Made by a program: the position numbers and the translations under genes | DNA from: Bin87 sp965197635 | Lineage (GTDB): Bacteria > Chloroflexota > Dehalococcoidia > Lucifugimonadales > UBA3495 | Direction: 5' to 3' | DNA length: 64,000 nt | Assembly: GCA_965197635.1 (NCBI GenBank) | Contig: OZ240218.1 | Span: 1 to 64,000, forward strand | The notes under the pieces: generated by a model | What the model saw: the letters and a program-made list of their open reading frames with translations, nothing else | What the model was told of the DNA's origin: nothing | Database searches by the model: none | In this document: positions 38,008-46,924 of the stretch, piece by piece | How positions within the stretch are numbered: the stretch's first letter is position 1 | Layout: every line of letters starts with the position of its first letter

Positions 38008-38400
38008 ATGAGCAACCTGCTGGACACCGACTGGGCCATTGACTACCTGAACCGCGCTCAAGAGACGATACGGCGCGTTGATGCCTTACGTCCGGAAGGC
38101 ATTGCCATCAGCATCATCACCGTAGCTGAGTTGTATGAAGGCGCACTGAACAGCTACGACCCGAGACGTGACGAAAGGGCATTGGAGGATTTCCTGCGCC
38201 CGTTCCCCATCATTGATCTGGATATCCCAATCTGCCGGATATTCGGCATCGAGCGCGCCAGACTACGTACAACTGGAACACTCATCCCAGACATGGACCT
38301 ATTCATTGGCGCTACCGCTCTCCGCCATGACCTCACCCTGCTCACCAACAATCGCCGCCACTTCGAGCGCCTGCCGGGCCTGAGCATCATCTGGGTCTAG
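38008..38400 (+). CDS. vapC: VapC-type PIN-domain toxin
   Basis: A 130-residue PIN ribonuclease. LLDTDWAIDYL holds the first aspartate, then ISIITVAELYEGAL (glutamate), and GTLIPDMDLFIGATALRHDL followed by LLTNNRRHFERLPGL (later acidic residues). VapC toxins typically cut tRNA or rRNA. It is paired with the preceding AF2212-like antitoxin, forming an intact module. Confidence 0.88.
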   Translation: MSNLLDTDWAIDYLNRAQETIRRVDALRPEGIAISIITVAELYEGALNSYDPRRDERALEDFLRPFPIIDLDIPICRIFGIERARLRTTGTLIPDMDLFIGATALRHDLTLLTNNRRHFERLPGLSIIWV

Positions 38401-38438
38401 CCGTCGCGCAATGCCGGCCTTATCGCCTGTGCCACGCC

Positions 38439-38792
38439 CTAAACGTCTGCGCGTTCCCTGTTGGCCCGCAGTTTATCCAGCGTCAACCCGCTACCATTGC
38501 GTCTGGCTTCCAACCACCGCCGCAATGAGGCCGCGCTTTCGCCGGATGGACGGCCTAGTAGCAGATTCTCCACGCTCACGTCCTCGTCCAAGTCCGGCCA
38601 GTGAATACCTTCTCCGTTCCCGATTAGCTGCAAATGATCCCGCTCGCCGGGCGTAGCGTCCAACAGCCGCGGATACCAGGCCAGCGGAACCGATATAGTT
38701 CGACCGTCGCCGAGTTGGGCGGTCAGAGTATCCTCAGTAAGTGTTACCTCCGTCGCCAAAAGGCCCGCAAAGCTAGTCGCCGAAATACTCAT
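38439..38792 (-). CDS. DUF2442 protein
   Basis: A 117-residue protein. LATEVTLTEDTLTAQLGDGR followed by TISVPLAWYPRLLDATPGER and IGNGEGIHWPDLDEDVSVEN is the full DUF2442 signature. The family is found beside DUF4160 in toxin-antitoxin-like pairs, as here. Its start overlaps the DUF4160 gene by 20 bases. Activity is not known. Confidence 0.85.
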   Translation of the reverse strand: MSISATSFAGLLATEVTLTEDTLTAQLGDGRTISVPLAWYPRLLDATPGERDHLQLIGNGEGIHWPDLDEDVSVENLLLGRPSGESAASLRRWLEARRNGSGLTLDKLRANRERADV

Positions 38793-39009
38793 TCCACGCC
38801 TCCAGTAACGTCTCCTGATTAGCCTCAACCAACCGTTGAATCCGGCGGATATCCGCCGCCCTGAACCCCCCACTCCTAGCCAATCGTACTGGATCGAGCC
38901 AGAATTTGGCTATCAGGTTATCATGGGACACATGGATATGTTCGGGCTCACCCCTGTCCCCGGCATAAAAGGAAAAGCGATACGGGCCTGCCCTTAGTAC
39001 GGTGGGCAT
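38773..39009 (-). CDS. DUF4160 protein
   Basis: A 78-residue protein starting MPTVLRAGPYRFSFYAGDRG, then EPEHIHVSHDNLIAKFWLDP, the compact DUF4160 motif with its conserved EPxHxHV. It lies upstream of and overlaps DUF2442; the pair is widely seen and suspected to be a toxin-antitoxin module. Its own start overlaps the end of pyrE, so it is probably co-transcribed with the core operon. Confidence 0.85.
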   Translation of the reverse strand: MPTVLRAGPYRFSFYAGDRGEPEHIHVSHDNLIAKFWLDPVRLARSGGFRAADIRRIQRLVEANQETLLEAWNEYFGD

Positions 39010-39596
39010 CGCCAAATTGCGCCAGACTTATCAATAGTTATCTGCCCATCCGCTCCCACCGTCAGCAGCGCCTCAAAACGATATCCCCGTTCCCGTATCG
39101 CCTCGCTGCCGCCCTCGTTGCGGTCCAGCACCGCCAGCACCAGCCCGACGGTGCAGCCGGCCTCCTCCGCCGCGGCGATGGCGTGAAACAGCGACCCGCC
39201 GGTGGTGCAGGCGTCGTCCACGATGGCAACGCTTGCTCCATTGGGCAGCGGCCCCTCAATCAACTGGGCCATGCCATGCCCCTTCGCTTCCTTCCGCACG
39301 ATGAACGCCGGCAGCGGCGCGCCCTGCTGCCACGACGCCATCGCCGCGGCGGCCACGATTGGGTCGGCGCCCAGCGTCGGTCCACCCACGGCGGACACGC
39401 CGGCGTCGGCCAGCAGCGGCAACAGCGCGTTCCCGATGAGATGCGCCCCCTCCGGGTCCAGGCTCAGTAACCTACCGTCGAAGTAGTAGGAACTCTGGCG
39501 TCCCGATGACAGCGTGAAATCCCCGTACCGGATGGCTCCCCGTTCCAGGGCCAGCTCCAGCAATCGCTCCGCCATGCTACCGTGAGAATTGGTCAT
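38994..39596 (-). CDS. pyrE: Orotate phosphoribosyltransferase
   Basis: A 200-residue enzyme that makes orotidine 5'-phosphate from orotate and PRPP in pyrimidine synthesis. The PRPP-binding signature VAIVDDACTTGGSLFHAI is near residue 118, with FTLSSGRQSSYYFDGRLLSL at the N-terminus and IVRKEAKGHG as the flexible loop. GGAG before the ATG at 39596 supports this start. It lies in a tight minus-strand run obgE-nadD-pyrE. Confidence 0.93.
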   Translation of the reverse strand: MTNSHGSMAERLLELALERGAIRYGDFTLSSGRQSSYYFDGRLLSLDPEGAHLIGNALLPLLADAGVSAVGGPTLGADPIVAAAAMASWQQGAPLPAFIVRKEAKGHGMAQLIEGPLPNGASVAIVDDACTTGGSLFHAIAAAEEAGCTVGLVLAVLDRNEGGSEAIRERGYRFEALLTVGADGQITIDKSGAIWRCPPY

Positions 39597-39613
39597 GTCC
39601 GCTCCGTCAGTCG

Positions 39614-40261
39614 TCAATCCGCGGCACGATACAGCTCATGTTCAGCTATGTACGCCGCAACCGCGTCGGGAATCTGGTAACGCGCCGACCGGCCGCCGGC
39701 GAGAATGCGCCGCAACTCCGATGCGCTGAAATCCACCCTGGGCCCGGCTACGGACACCACGGCGCCCGAAGCCACTTGATCCGGGAACCGCTCGGACAGC
39801 GCCGCAATTCCATCCGCCGGGCCGCCGGGCCGCTCAATCACGGCCAGACTACACAAGCGCAGGATGCAATCCGGTTCCTTCCAACGATGGAACTGGGCCA
39901 GCACGTCGGACCCAACGATGAAGTAAAACTGCGTTTCGGGGCAGTAATCGCCGCTCAACTCACGCAGCGTATCCACCGTGTAGGTCGCACCACTGCGGCG
40001 CACCTCACAATCGGACACGCAGAAATCAGGGTTGTCGGCGATGGCCAGCTGCACCATCCGAAGCCGGTGGTGCGCCGGCGTGACCCGCTGCCCCGACTTA
40101 AGCCACGGCTCGCCGGCCGGCACAAAGAGAACCGCTGCCAGCCCCAGCTCAACCCGAGCCGTTTCGGCGATCAGCAAGTGTCCCAGGTGCGGCGGGTCAA
40201 AGGTGCCGCCCAGGATGCCGATGCGCCGGCCGGGCTGCGATCCGTGGTCCACTAGAACCAC
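39614..40261 (-). CDS. nadD: Nicotinate-nucleotide adenylyltransferase
   Basis: A 215-residue nucleotidyltransferase that forms deamido-NAD from nicotinate mononucleotide and ATP. IGILGGTFDPPHLGHLLIAE contains the GxFxPxHxGH active-site motif, and FYFIVGSDVLAQFHRWKEPD and the C-terminal FSASELRRILAGGRSARY (ISSTxxR-like) complete the family pattern. The GTG start overlaps the end of obgE by 10 bases. Confidence 0.93.
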   Translation of the reverse strand: MVLVDHGSQPGRRIGILGGTFDPPHLGHLLIAETARVELGLAAVLFVPAGEPWLKSGQRVTPAHHRLRMVQLAIADNPDFCVSDCEVRRSGATYTVDTLRELSGDYCPETQFYFIVGSDVLAQFHRWKEPDCILRLCSLAVIERPGGPADGIAALSERFPDQVASGAVVSVAGPRVDFSASELRRILAGGRSARYQIPDAVAAYIAEHELYRAAD

Positions 40262-41571
40262 TCCAACTCGGCGTTGCCGATGCGGATGGTGTCGCCGGCC
40301 TCGATGCCGGCCTCCTCAAGACGCCGGGCGATCCCCAAACGCGTCATCTCCCGCCAAAGCTGCAGCAGCACCCGGTAGTCCCGCATATCCGCCCGCCCGG
40401 TGAGCCGCTCCAGCCGCTCCGATTCCACCACATACACGTCCCCATCCAGGTAAAAACCTAACGGACGCCGTTCTTCTGACCCTACAGTCGCGGCGGCATT
40501 CACCAGTTCGTCATCGTCCCATTCCGACTCGTCCAGGCCGGTACGGGGGACATCAGACAATATTCGTACCAGCTCTCCCAGCAAACCGTCTATGCCCGCG
40601 CCGGACACCGATGATATGAAGTGGAGGGGCGTGGCGTCTTCCCCCGGGTCAAATCCCTCCGCTTCCACCATCACGCGCCGCAGTTCTTCCTCGATGACGT
40701 CGCGCAACTCGTAGGTTTCCGTGGTATCCAGCTTGCTCACTGCCACCACCTGGGGTTTGGCGGCCAGCATGGGGCTGAACTCGTGCAGTTCCCGGTTCAG
40801 CATCAGGTAGTCGCCGGCCGGGTCGTCGGACATTCCGTCAATCAGATGCACGTACACCCGCGCCCGCTCCGCGTGTCGCAGGAACTGGTGGCCCAGACCG
40901 ATGCCGCGGTGGGCTCCTTCCAACAGGCCGGGAATCTCCATCATTACGAAATCCTGCCCGCCGTGGGTAACGACGCCCAGCACCGGCTCGACGGTGGTGA
41001 ACGGGTAATCGGCAACCTTGGGACGCGCCGCCGAACAACGGGAGATCAGGGTGGACTTGCCGGCGTTGGGCTTGGCCAACAGGCCCACGTCAGCCAGCAG
41101 CTTCATCTCCAGCCACAGTACGGAGTATTCGCCCTTGCTACCGGACTGGGCCAGCATCGGCTCCTGATTGGTGGATGAGACGAACCGGGCATTGCCCCAG
41201 CCGCCGTCGCCACCCTTGGCAACCAGTACCGGTTCCTCCGACGTAACGTCGGCCAGGAAATCCTTGCTGCCGTCCCGGTGCATCCGCCAGACTACCGTCC
41301 CCAGGGGAACGCGAATCTGCGTATCCTTTCCGTTTGCCCCGCGCTGGTCCTTGCCTTTGCCGTGAGTGCCACGCTGCAGGTAGAAGGTGCTGTTGTACTT
41401 GAGGTGCAGCAGCGTGTTGATGGAGGAATCCCCGACGATGTAAGCGTTCCCGCCGTCACCGCCATCGCCCCCATCCGGTCCTCCACGGGGCTGGTACTTG
41501 AGCCGAAGGAAGCTGATGCAGCCGTCGCCGCCGTTTCCGGCCTTTACGTTAATTCTGACTGTATCAATCAT
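40252..41571 (-). CDS. obgE: GTPase Obg/CgtA
   Basis: A 439-residue GTPase of ribosome assembly. The glycine-rich Obg fold (VKAGNGGDGCISFLRLKYQP, then GGPDGGDGGDGGNAYIVGD) is followed by the G domain with GLLAKPNAGKSTLI (the G1 P-loop), DFVMMEIPGLLEGAHRGIGL (G3) and VVAVSKLDTTE (G4-like, SKLD in place of NKxD), and a C-terminal OCT domain. It leads the obgE-nadD-pyrE run, a common gene order. Confidence 0.93.
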   Translation of the reverse strand: MIDTVRINVKAGNGGDGCISFLRLKYQPRGGPDGGDGGDGGNAYIVGDSSINTLLHLKYNSTFYLQRGTHGKGKDQRGANGKDTQIRVPLGTVVWRMHRDGSKDFLADVTSEEPVLVAKGGDGGWGNARFVSSTNQEPMLAQSGSKGEYSVLWLEMKLLADVGLLAKPNAGKSTLISRCSAARPKVADYPFTTVEPVLGVVTHGGQDFVMMEIPGLLEGAHRGIGLGHQFLRHAERARVYVHLIDGMSDDPAGDYLMLNRELHEFSPMLAAKPQVVAVSKLDTTETYELRDVIEEELRRVMVEAEGFDPGEDATPLHFISSVSGAGIDGLLGELVRILSDVPRTGLDESEWDDDELVNAAATVGSEERRPLGFYLDGDVYVVESERLERLTGRADMRDYRVLLQLWREMTRLGIARRLEEAGIEAGDTIRIGNAELEWF

Positions 41572-41599
41572 TCAATGGTCACAGATTAATTAGGACAAT

Positions 41600-41845
41600 A
41601 ATGGTAATAAGAGAGTTGATAATGTTGATAACTCTATGTCCGTAACCGGCAGTTGACGTTGATAACTCGTTGACTTTAACCTGGGCTACTTTGTGGTGAC
41701 GTTGATAAAAAGTGATTGTCTGAGCATGGTGGCGGTGGCTGCGGTGAGAGTTGCCATACTGTGAATGGATCGCTGTGGGTTGTGGACGTAGTATCGCGCG
41801 GTGAGGGCGAACTTATCAACTGTTTGTCAACGTGTTATCAACGCC
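41600..41845. repeat. Cluster of six TTATCAAC motifs
   Basis: GTTGATAA(C) occurs at 41615, 41624, 41658 and 41701, and its reverse complement at 41813 and 41834, with GTTGAC/GTCAAC variants between. The last two lie in the 3' end of the PIN toxin gene. The spacing is irregular. It could be a DnaA-box-like or regulator-binding cluster upstream of obgE. Confidence 0.5.
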
Positions 41846-42232
41846 ACTAAGGTAGTCGGCCAGCGACATGATCTTGGTATTTCCAATGTGGTCGAGGGCC
41901 AGCATTTGCCGGTCGCCGGTCACCATGGCTGTGGCGTCGTCGGCCAGAGCACATTCCAAGATGCGATTGTCCGGCTCATCGGCGAGTATGGTCAACCTTT
42001 CAGTGGGGACTGTCATTCTGCCATGCTCAGTTATCCAAGCAGCAACTATTTCCAACTCTTCATCGTTCCTTCCGAACTTCTCCGCCAGAACCCGAAGCAG
42101 TTCATCAACGATGTGTTGGGATACGAAAAGAGTGTCAATGTTAGCTACCACCCTTGCCAGTGCTTGAGCGGCGCGCCCGGTCGGTCTGGTGAAACCTGAC
42201 ACGAACACGTTGGTATCGAAAGTGACGTTCAC
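41816..42232 (-). CDS. PIN-domain toxin (COG1569 type)
   Basis: A 138-residue PIN protein. MNVTFDTNVFVSGFTRPTGR carries the first aspartate, followed by FVSQHIVDELLRVLAEKFGR (glutamate), TILADEPDNRILECALADDA and TAMVTGDRQMLALDHIGN (further aspartates). These are putative toxin ribonucleases. The upstream antitoxin-like gene overlaps by four bases. Confidence 0.85.
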   Translation of the reverse strand: MNVTFDTNVFVSGFTRPTGRAAQALARVVANIDTLFVSQHIVDELLRVLAEKFGRNDEELEIVAAWITEHGRMTVPTERLTILADEPDNRILECALADDATAMVTGDRQMLALDHIGNTKIMSLADYLSGVDNTLTNS

Positions 42233-42468
42233 GATTCCAGATACCGGATGAGATCTTCCTCAGTGTGGACCCCCAACTCTTCCGCGCGCTGGCTCCAGTA
42301 ACTCTGTATCCGTTTCAAGTCTCTCATGCCGCGCCCTTTACGCAGTTCCCACAATGCCGACACGACAAATTCCTCTGGCGTTTTGCCTTCTTTCGCCGCA
42401 TACGCCTTAATGGTGTGAGCCAGGTCGGCGCACAAGGAGATGGTCAGTTCCACGTTCTCAGTAGTCAT
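42229..42468 (-). CDS. Antitoxin-like partner of the PIN toxin
   Basis: A 79-residue protein: MTTENVELTISLCADLAHTI, AAKEGKTPEEFVVSALWELR and QRAEELGVHTEEDLIRYLES. The first half fits a ribbon-helix-helix DNA-binding fold and the end a toxin-binding tail. Its stop overlaps the toxin start (ATGA-type overlap), supporting an antitoxin role. Confidence 0.75.
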   Translation of the reverse strand: MTTENVELTISLCADLAHTIKAYAAKEGKTPEEFVVSALWELRKGRGMRDLKRIQSYWSQRAEELGVHTEEDLIRYLES

Positions 42469-42550
42469 GGTCGGAACCCCTATACCCTAGAATCTGTCCC
42501 GATAGCGCGGCGATCACGAGACAGAGAAAGTAAACCTATCGTCAGCCCGT

Positions 42551-43417
42551 TTAGCCCACCTGCCCATTGTACCAGTCCAAGATACCGCTGCCCGTCCAGA
42601 AGGTCACGCCCTCCAGTTGCGTCACGTACTCCAGCAGCCGGCGGAAGTGGCCGATCCTATGCGCCGCGCCCGTTATGTAGGGGTGCATGGATATGGCCAT
42701 CACGCGAGCGTTGTCCTCCCCTTCGGACAGCATGATTTCCAGCGCGTCTTTCGCCCGCCGGAAAAGCTCGGGCGCGGAGTGGTGCTGCACCAGGTAGATG
42801 GGAATGTCGTTCAACTCCACGGTGTAGGGCAACGCCACCAGCCGACCCGACTTCACCCGCAGCTCATAGGGCTGGTCGTCGTTCACCCAGTCGGCTACGT
42901 ACTCGATGCCCTCCTCGGCGAGGATGTCCGGCGTGTCGTAGGTCTCGGCCAGTCCGGGACCCATCCAGCCCCGTGGCGCTTGGCCGCTGAACTCCCGGAT
43001 GACCTCGATGGTCTTGCGGATGGTGGCCCGCTCGTCCGGCTCCTTATGGAGCACCTGCTGGATGTAGCCGTGGCCCAGCAGTTCCCAGTCCAGGTCCAGG
43101 CAGGACTGCGCCAGCTGGGGATACTCTTCGCACACCGCGGCGTTCAGGCTGATGGTGCAGGGCAGGTTGAAGGCGGCCAACGCCCGCTGCATCCGCCAGA
43201 AGCCGACCCGCATCCCGTAGTCGAACCACGAATAGTTGGGAATATCCGGCGACACCGCCGCGCCCTGGGGCGAGGGCAACACGGTCCGCGCCATGGGCTG
43301 CGTGATGTCCCACTCCTCCACGTTGATGATGAACCACACGGCCACCTTGGCCCCGTCGGGCAGGGTCAGCTTGGGTCGGTCGAAGATGGGCGAAAACTCG
43401 GCGCGGGGGTTGGGCAT
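42551..43417 (-). CDS. Polysaccharide deacetylase family protein
   Basis: A 288-residue NodB-fold protein of the PuuE/allantoinase-like branch. It contains VAVWFIINVEEWDI, FDYGMRVGFWRMQRAL, AAVCEEYPQLAQSCLDLDWE and LLGHGYIQQVL, and the late AISMHPYITGAAHRIGHFRR block typical of that branch. The substrate may be an amide rather than a polysaccharide. GGAGG precedes the ATG at 43417. Confidence 0.82.
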   Translation of the reverse strand: MPNPRAEFSPIFDRPKLTLPDGAKVAVWFIINVEEWDITQPMARTVLPSPQGAAVSPDIPNYSWFDYGMRVGFWRMQRALAAFNLPCTISLNAAVCEEYPQLAQSCLDLDWELLGHGYIQQVLHKEPDERATIRKTIEVIREFSGQAPRGWMGPGLAETYDTPDILAEEGIEYVADWVNDDQPYELRVKSGRLVALPYTVELNDIPIYLVQHHSAPELFRRAKDALEIMLSEGEDNARVMAISMHPYITGAAHRIGHFRRLLEYVTQLEGVTFWTGSGILDWYNGQVG

Positions 43418-43454
43418 GGGTGGGCCTCCGGGGATTTGGCGGGCAATCAACCTG

Positions 43455-44069
43455 TCACGGATTTAGACCGCGCAGGTAATCCAAGAGCTCTTTGGCGTGG
43501 CAGCATTTCTTAGCCACCAGATGCGGGTCAATTTTCGCCAGAAGCTTAAATGATGCATCCCCTTTTTGGTAGCGGCCATTGGTCGCTCGCTGCAAGGCAT
43601 CCCACGCTGTATCCTTGGCGACCTTTTCTAGGTCCGGCCAAGCTCCGATTGGGTTTGGATTGAAGTCTTGTCCAAAGACAGTACGCAAAGCGTTGCGGTC
43701 GGCTAAGAACCATGTCTCCATGAATTGGACCATCAGAAAAGCGCTGCCATCCCCTACGACGGGTGGTTTGTCCCAATTGTCCTCGGGCCGAGCCTTCAAG
43801 TGTTGCCATGCGCTATGACCGTCAGCAACTGGCCCTTCGCTATCTACGAGGAGCAACAGAATCTCATGCTGTTTCTTGCGGGGTTTTTGTCGCAGCAAGG
43901 CGTCCTTGAACTTGTCAAAGGTTTCGTTTCGGCTTGTCCCTCGTACTACTCCCGGCATTGGCTTGGTCAGACCGGCAGCCTGAAAGAACTTTTGCCAAGA
44001 CTGCTTAAAGATCGCATCAGATACTGCTCCGGGGCTGCCACCTTCAATGAAGATCTTGGCCTTCACCAT
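43455..44069 (-). CDS. DUF4276 (TOPRIM-like) protein
   Basis: A 204-residue protein: KIFIEGGS places a glutamate at position 9, and ILLLLVDSEGP places D76 and E78, matching the acidic residues of a TOPRIM-like fold proposed for DUF4276. It also has DGSAFLMVQFMETWFLADR, the conserved core of the family, and an alpha-helical end. It overlaps the upstream ATPase gene by seven bases. ATPase plus TOPRIM-like pairs are the plan of PARIS and OLD-type defence systems, so an anti-phage role is plausible. Confidence 0.8.
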   Translation of the reverse strand: MVKAKIFIEGGSPGAVSDAIFKQSWQKFFQAAGLTKPMPGVVRGTSRNETFDKFKDALLRQKPRKKQHEILLLLVDSEGPVADGHSAWQHLKARPEDNWDKPPVVGDGSAFLMVQFMETWFLADRNALRTVFGQDFNPNPIGAWPDLEKVAKDTAWDALQRATNGRYQKGDASFKLLAKIDPHLVAKKCCHAKELLDYLRGLNP

Positions 44070-45316
44070 CGGTTGCCTCCCAGATCACCTGCGCTCCAAA
44101 GGTTGCCCAAGCTGTACTTGTCCAGCCATTTTTTCAGGGGGGCCGGTTCTAATCGCTCAAATATGGATTCGCCGTCATACTTTTCGCACACTATCACGCT
44201 TGACGGGTGGTCATGTAGTGCGTCTATCAACGTACGCGAATGAGTAGTTACAACGAGTTGCGTCTGTTTCGACGCGTTGACCAACATCTCCCCGATGCCC
44301 AAAACCACGTCCGGGTGCATCCCCAGCTCCGGCTCCTCAATCATCATCAGCGGCGGCGGCTCCGGGTCCAGCAGAATGGCCGCCAGCGCTATGTAGCGCA
44401 GGGTTCCGTCCGACAGTCGGGATGCCGGAATGTATCGCTCACCCGCACCTCGTTCCACTACGTAAAGATCAGCCTTTCCGCCGCCAACTTCGACCTGGAA
44501 ATCCTCAACACCGTCGTAAAGCTGTTGCAACGATTTGACCAATGCCTGCCGGTTATTCCCGCGCAATCTGGACAGAACCAATGCGAGATTTTCGCCTCGT
44601 TCAGTTAAGAAAGTGCTTGGTTGATCAGCTTGTGGAGGTTGACGTTGTGCTGCCGCCGGGCCGAACTCCCAATTCCGATATAGCCGGATTTTTCGGTAGT
44701 ATTCCTGCAACCACCCCAGTTCCGGGTAAAGGTCAGGATCTTCTCTCTGCGACAGTATGGATTGCTCAGGATAAACCGTGTCCCTGCGAAGCCCTCGCCG
44801 CCTGCGGTCCCCGCCCAGCTCACCAATAAAATCATTGATTACCGGGTTGCCCCGTTGGAAGCGGTAGTAGAAGTACGGTTCCGGCTCGCCAATGATGGGT
44901 CTTTCATTTTCGATACGTTCGTCCCCAACCTCAAAACGATCCCCCTGCTGGCCGATTTCCAACACATGACGCAATGGAGCTTTGCCATCCACATAGCTGA
45001 CCACTGCATCGACAAGGGCCACACCCGGCGCATAGTCCCCTTTCCACATCCATTCCGAAATACCGCCCATCCGCCTGACCGGTGCGGACAAGTCTCGCGG
45101 CGCCGCTTGTAGCAGCGCCAGCGCCTCAATGAAGTTGGACTTTCCCGACCCGTTGGGCCCGATGAGCACGTTCAGCGGCTCCATCGGCAGGTCGATTCCC
45201 TCCGGCCCGAAGGAGAGCATCCCGCTGATTTTCAGCCGGCGGATGAGCAGGTTGCCGGCGTCAGGTGGCCGGGCCGGTTCTTCAAATGCTCCAACGGCAG
45301 CATCGGCGACGGTCAT
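44063..45316 (-). CDS. AAA/ABC-type ATPase paired with DUF4276
   Basis: A 417-residue RecF/SMC-like ATPase. LNVLIGPNGSGKSNFIEALA contains the Walker A (residues 53-60), RLSDGTLRYIALAAILL the ABC signature, LMMIEEPELGMHPDVVLGIG the Walker B and D-loop, and LVVTTHSRTLIDAL the switch histidine. AAGGAGG precedes the ATG. It is the first gene of a two-gene unit and is probably the sensor or scaffold component. Confidence 0.88.
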   Translation of the reverse strand: MTVADAAVGAFEEPARPPDAGNLLIRRLKISGMLSFGPEGIDLPMEPLNVLIGPNGSGKSNFIEALALLQAAPRDLSAPVRRMGGISEWMWKGDYAPGVALVDAVVSYVDGKAPLRHVLEIGQQGDRFEVGDERIENERPIIGEPEPYFYYRFQRGNPVINDFIGELGGDRRRRGLRRDTVYPEQSILSQREDPDLYPELGWLQEYYRKIRLYRNWEFGPAAAQRQPPQADQPSTFLTERGENLALVLSRLRGNNRQALVKSLQQLYDGVEDFQVEVGGGKADLYVVERGAGERYIPASRLSDGTLRYIALAAILLDPEPPPLMMIEEPELGMHPDVVLGIGEMLVNASKQTQLVVTTHSRTLIDALHDHPSSVIVCEKYDGESIFERLEPAPLKKWLDKYSLGNLWSAGDLGGNRW

Positions 45317-45358
45317 GGCCCGGCCTCCTTCGCGGATCGTTATGAGGGGAGAGGGCGA

Positions 45359-45778
45359 TTACAGCCCCAGCGCCCCCAGCCCCAGCCGGGCCAGGTCCTC
45401 GTCCTCCTGCGCCGACAGGCCACTGACGCCGATGGCGCCCAGAACCAGGTCGGTCTCCGGGTCGCGTACCACCACGGCGCCCTGCACGGCGACCAACTGT
45501 GAGTCGCCGAAGTCGGCGATGTTGCGGCCCTCATTCTTCAGGCGTTCGGCGTAGGCGTTGGAGTCGGAGCCGGACATGGCCGAGGTGTAGGCCTTGCTCA
45601 CGGCCATCCGCTGCGGCAGGGCGCGGCAGTTGTCCATGCGGGCGTAGCTCAGCATCTTGGCGTCGGCGTCAAGGATGGCGATGGCCAGCGGCCGGTCGGG
45701 TTCCTGCTGGGCCTTGTCCAGCATGGCGTTCATGGCATTGCGAACCTGGCTCAGGCTCAAAGCGGGCCTCTGGTACAT
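45359..45778 (-). CDS. GlcG/HbpS family heme-binding-like protein
   Basis: A 139-residue protein. RPLAIAILDADAKMLSYARM, AVSKAYTSAMSGSD and VQGAVVVRDPETDLVLGAIG with VSG and AQEDEDLARLGL form the complete GlcG/HbpS pattern. Some relatives bind heme or corrinoids; others are simply conserved with catabolic genes. GGAGG lies before the ATG. Confidence 0.88.
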   Translation of the reverse strand: MYQRPALSLSQVRNAMNAMLDKAQQEPDRPLAIAILDADAKMLSYARMDNCRALPQRMAVSKAYTSAMSGSDSNAYAERLKNEGRNIADFGDSQLVAVQGAVVVRDPETDLVLGAIGVSGLSAQEDEDLARLGLGALGL

Positions 45779-45922
45779 GGGAAGCCTCCGTGCGTGGCGG
45801 TGTTTGGGAATGATTCACGCTGGCATTCTACACGGGGGCTGCACTTGCCAGCAATGAAGACGTAGGGAACCCCAAGATCGCCGGCCTCTTGCCTCTGCGG
45901 GTGGGGCAGGGTTCAAAGGCGC

Positions 45923-46771
45923 TTATCGCCAGAACTCCATTTCCTTCCAGTTATCCAGGAAGCCCATGGATTCCTTGGAAATCGCCGGGTAGGATGCCAT
46001 CAAGTCCACCAGTTCCCCTTTCCAGTATTCGGGTAGGTCAATTACGCCCATCAGATGAGTGATCATCACTAACCTGTTGTAAAGCCTTTCTTTCGCTCCC
46101 TCGTTGCAATACTTTGCCAGAGCATTCGGTATCCGAAGTCCTGTGTAGAAGTTGCGATTCCACAACCGGCCATGATGCGCGCATATATTACGCAAGTGTG
46201 CCATGTTAAAGAGAATTGATGACAATACGACGTGATTCATTCGGTGATGCTGCGCAATCTCGTTGCGTATGCGGCGGAGCAATATGGCGTTGTACCATTT
46301 GGATAACTGGCCGAACGACATCGCTTCGGCTACTTCCCAAATTGTGGCGTCGTCCCATTCCGGACTTTGCCATTCGGCGGTTCTCCGGTAGCTTTGCTTG
46401 AGGTCATCCAAGTGTTGCCAGTATCGTTCTCCGGTGAACAGTGCCGGTTTCAGGTGTGCTTGGTCCCCGCCCTCGTCAGCCAGATGGCCGGCCCACAACG
46501 CGCGAGCCGAAACTTCGATCTGGCCCAGAGCTTCGGCAAGGGTCGATCTCAGATACCCGTCGAATTTGTAGTGTTCGATCACGTCGCCGAACTCGGCGCC
46601 TTCCCGGAACGTAGAACCGTTGCCGGCGAGGGACTGGGCTTGGAAAGGCCGCCAGTAGCTGCTCAACCGATAGTATCCGATGTGGAGCAAGCAGTGGGCT
46701 GCCCACTGGCGGTCTGGAACTGCCATGCCCAAGCCAACGAGCTGGTTTAACTGTTGGTCGAAGGCGGGCAT
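45923..46771 (-). CDS. Abi family protein (AbiD/AbiF-like)
   Basis: A 282-residue Abi_2 protein, a HEPN-fold ribonuclease-like group. CLLHIGYYRLSSYWRPFQAQ near the N-terminus, VIEHYKFDGYLRSTLAEALG, and HLRNICAHHGRLWNRNF carry the conserved R-x4-6-H type active site. Lactococcal AbiD and AbiF abort phage infection. The open frame continues upstream of the ATG at 46771 without a stop for some distance, so a slightly longer N-terminus is possible. It is a stand-alone gene close to the ATPase-DUF4276 pair. Confidence 0.87.
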   Translation of the reverse strand: MPAFDQQLNQLVGLGMAVPDRQWAAHCLLHIGYYRLSSYWRPFQAQSLAGNGSTFREGAEFGDVIEHYKFDGYLRSTLAEALGQIEVSARALWAGHLADEGGDQAHLKPALFTGERYWQHLDDLKQSYRRTAEWQSPEWDDATIWEVAEAMSFGQLSKWYNAILLRRIRNEIAQHHRMNHVVLSSILFNMAHLRNICAHHGRLWNRNFYTGLRIPNALAKYCNEGAKERLYNRLVMITHLMGVIDLPEYWKGELVDLMASYPAISKESMGFLDNWKEMEFWR

Positions 46772-46924
46772 TGCTGGACGTGCGCTGGCCGGGTTCCCGC
46801 CCGTTGGGACGTGACTGGCCGGCTTAAAAAACGCCCCCCCCTGGTGCGCCGTTCCAATGAGAGGCGTGGGGGGTACTGTTGGCTATACTATACCGGTATC
46901 GCCACGCAATGGCAATGGCGCCGC

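Noticed and set aside
41600..41845. A definite chromosome origin
   Set aside because: dnaA, dnaN and an AT-rich unwinding region are absent and the motif is TTATCAAC rather than TTATCCACA, so only a repeat cluster is claimed.
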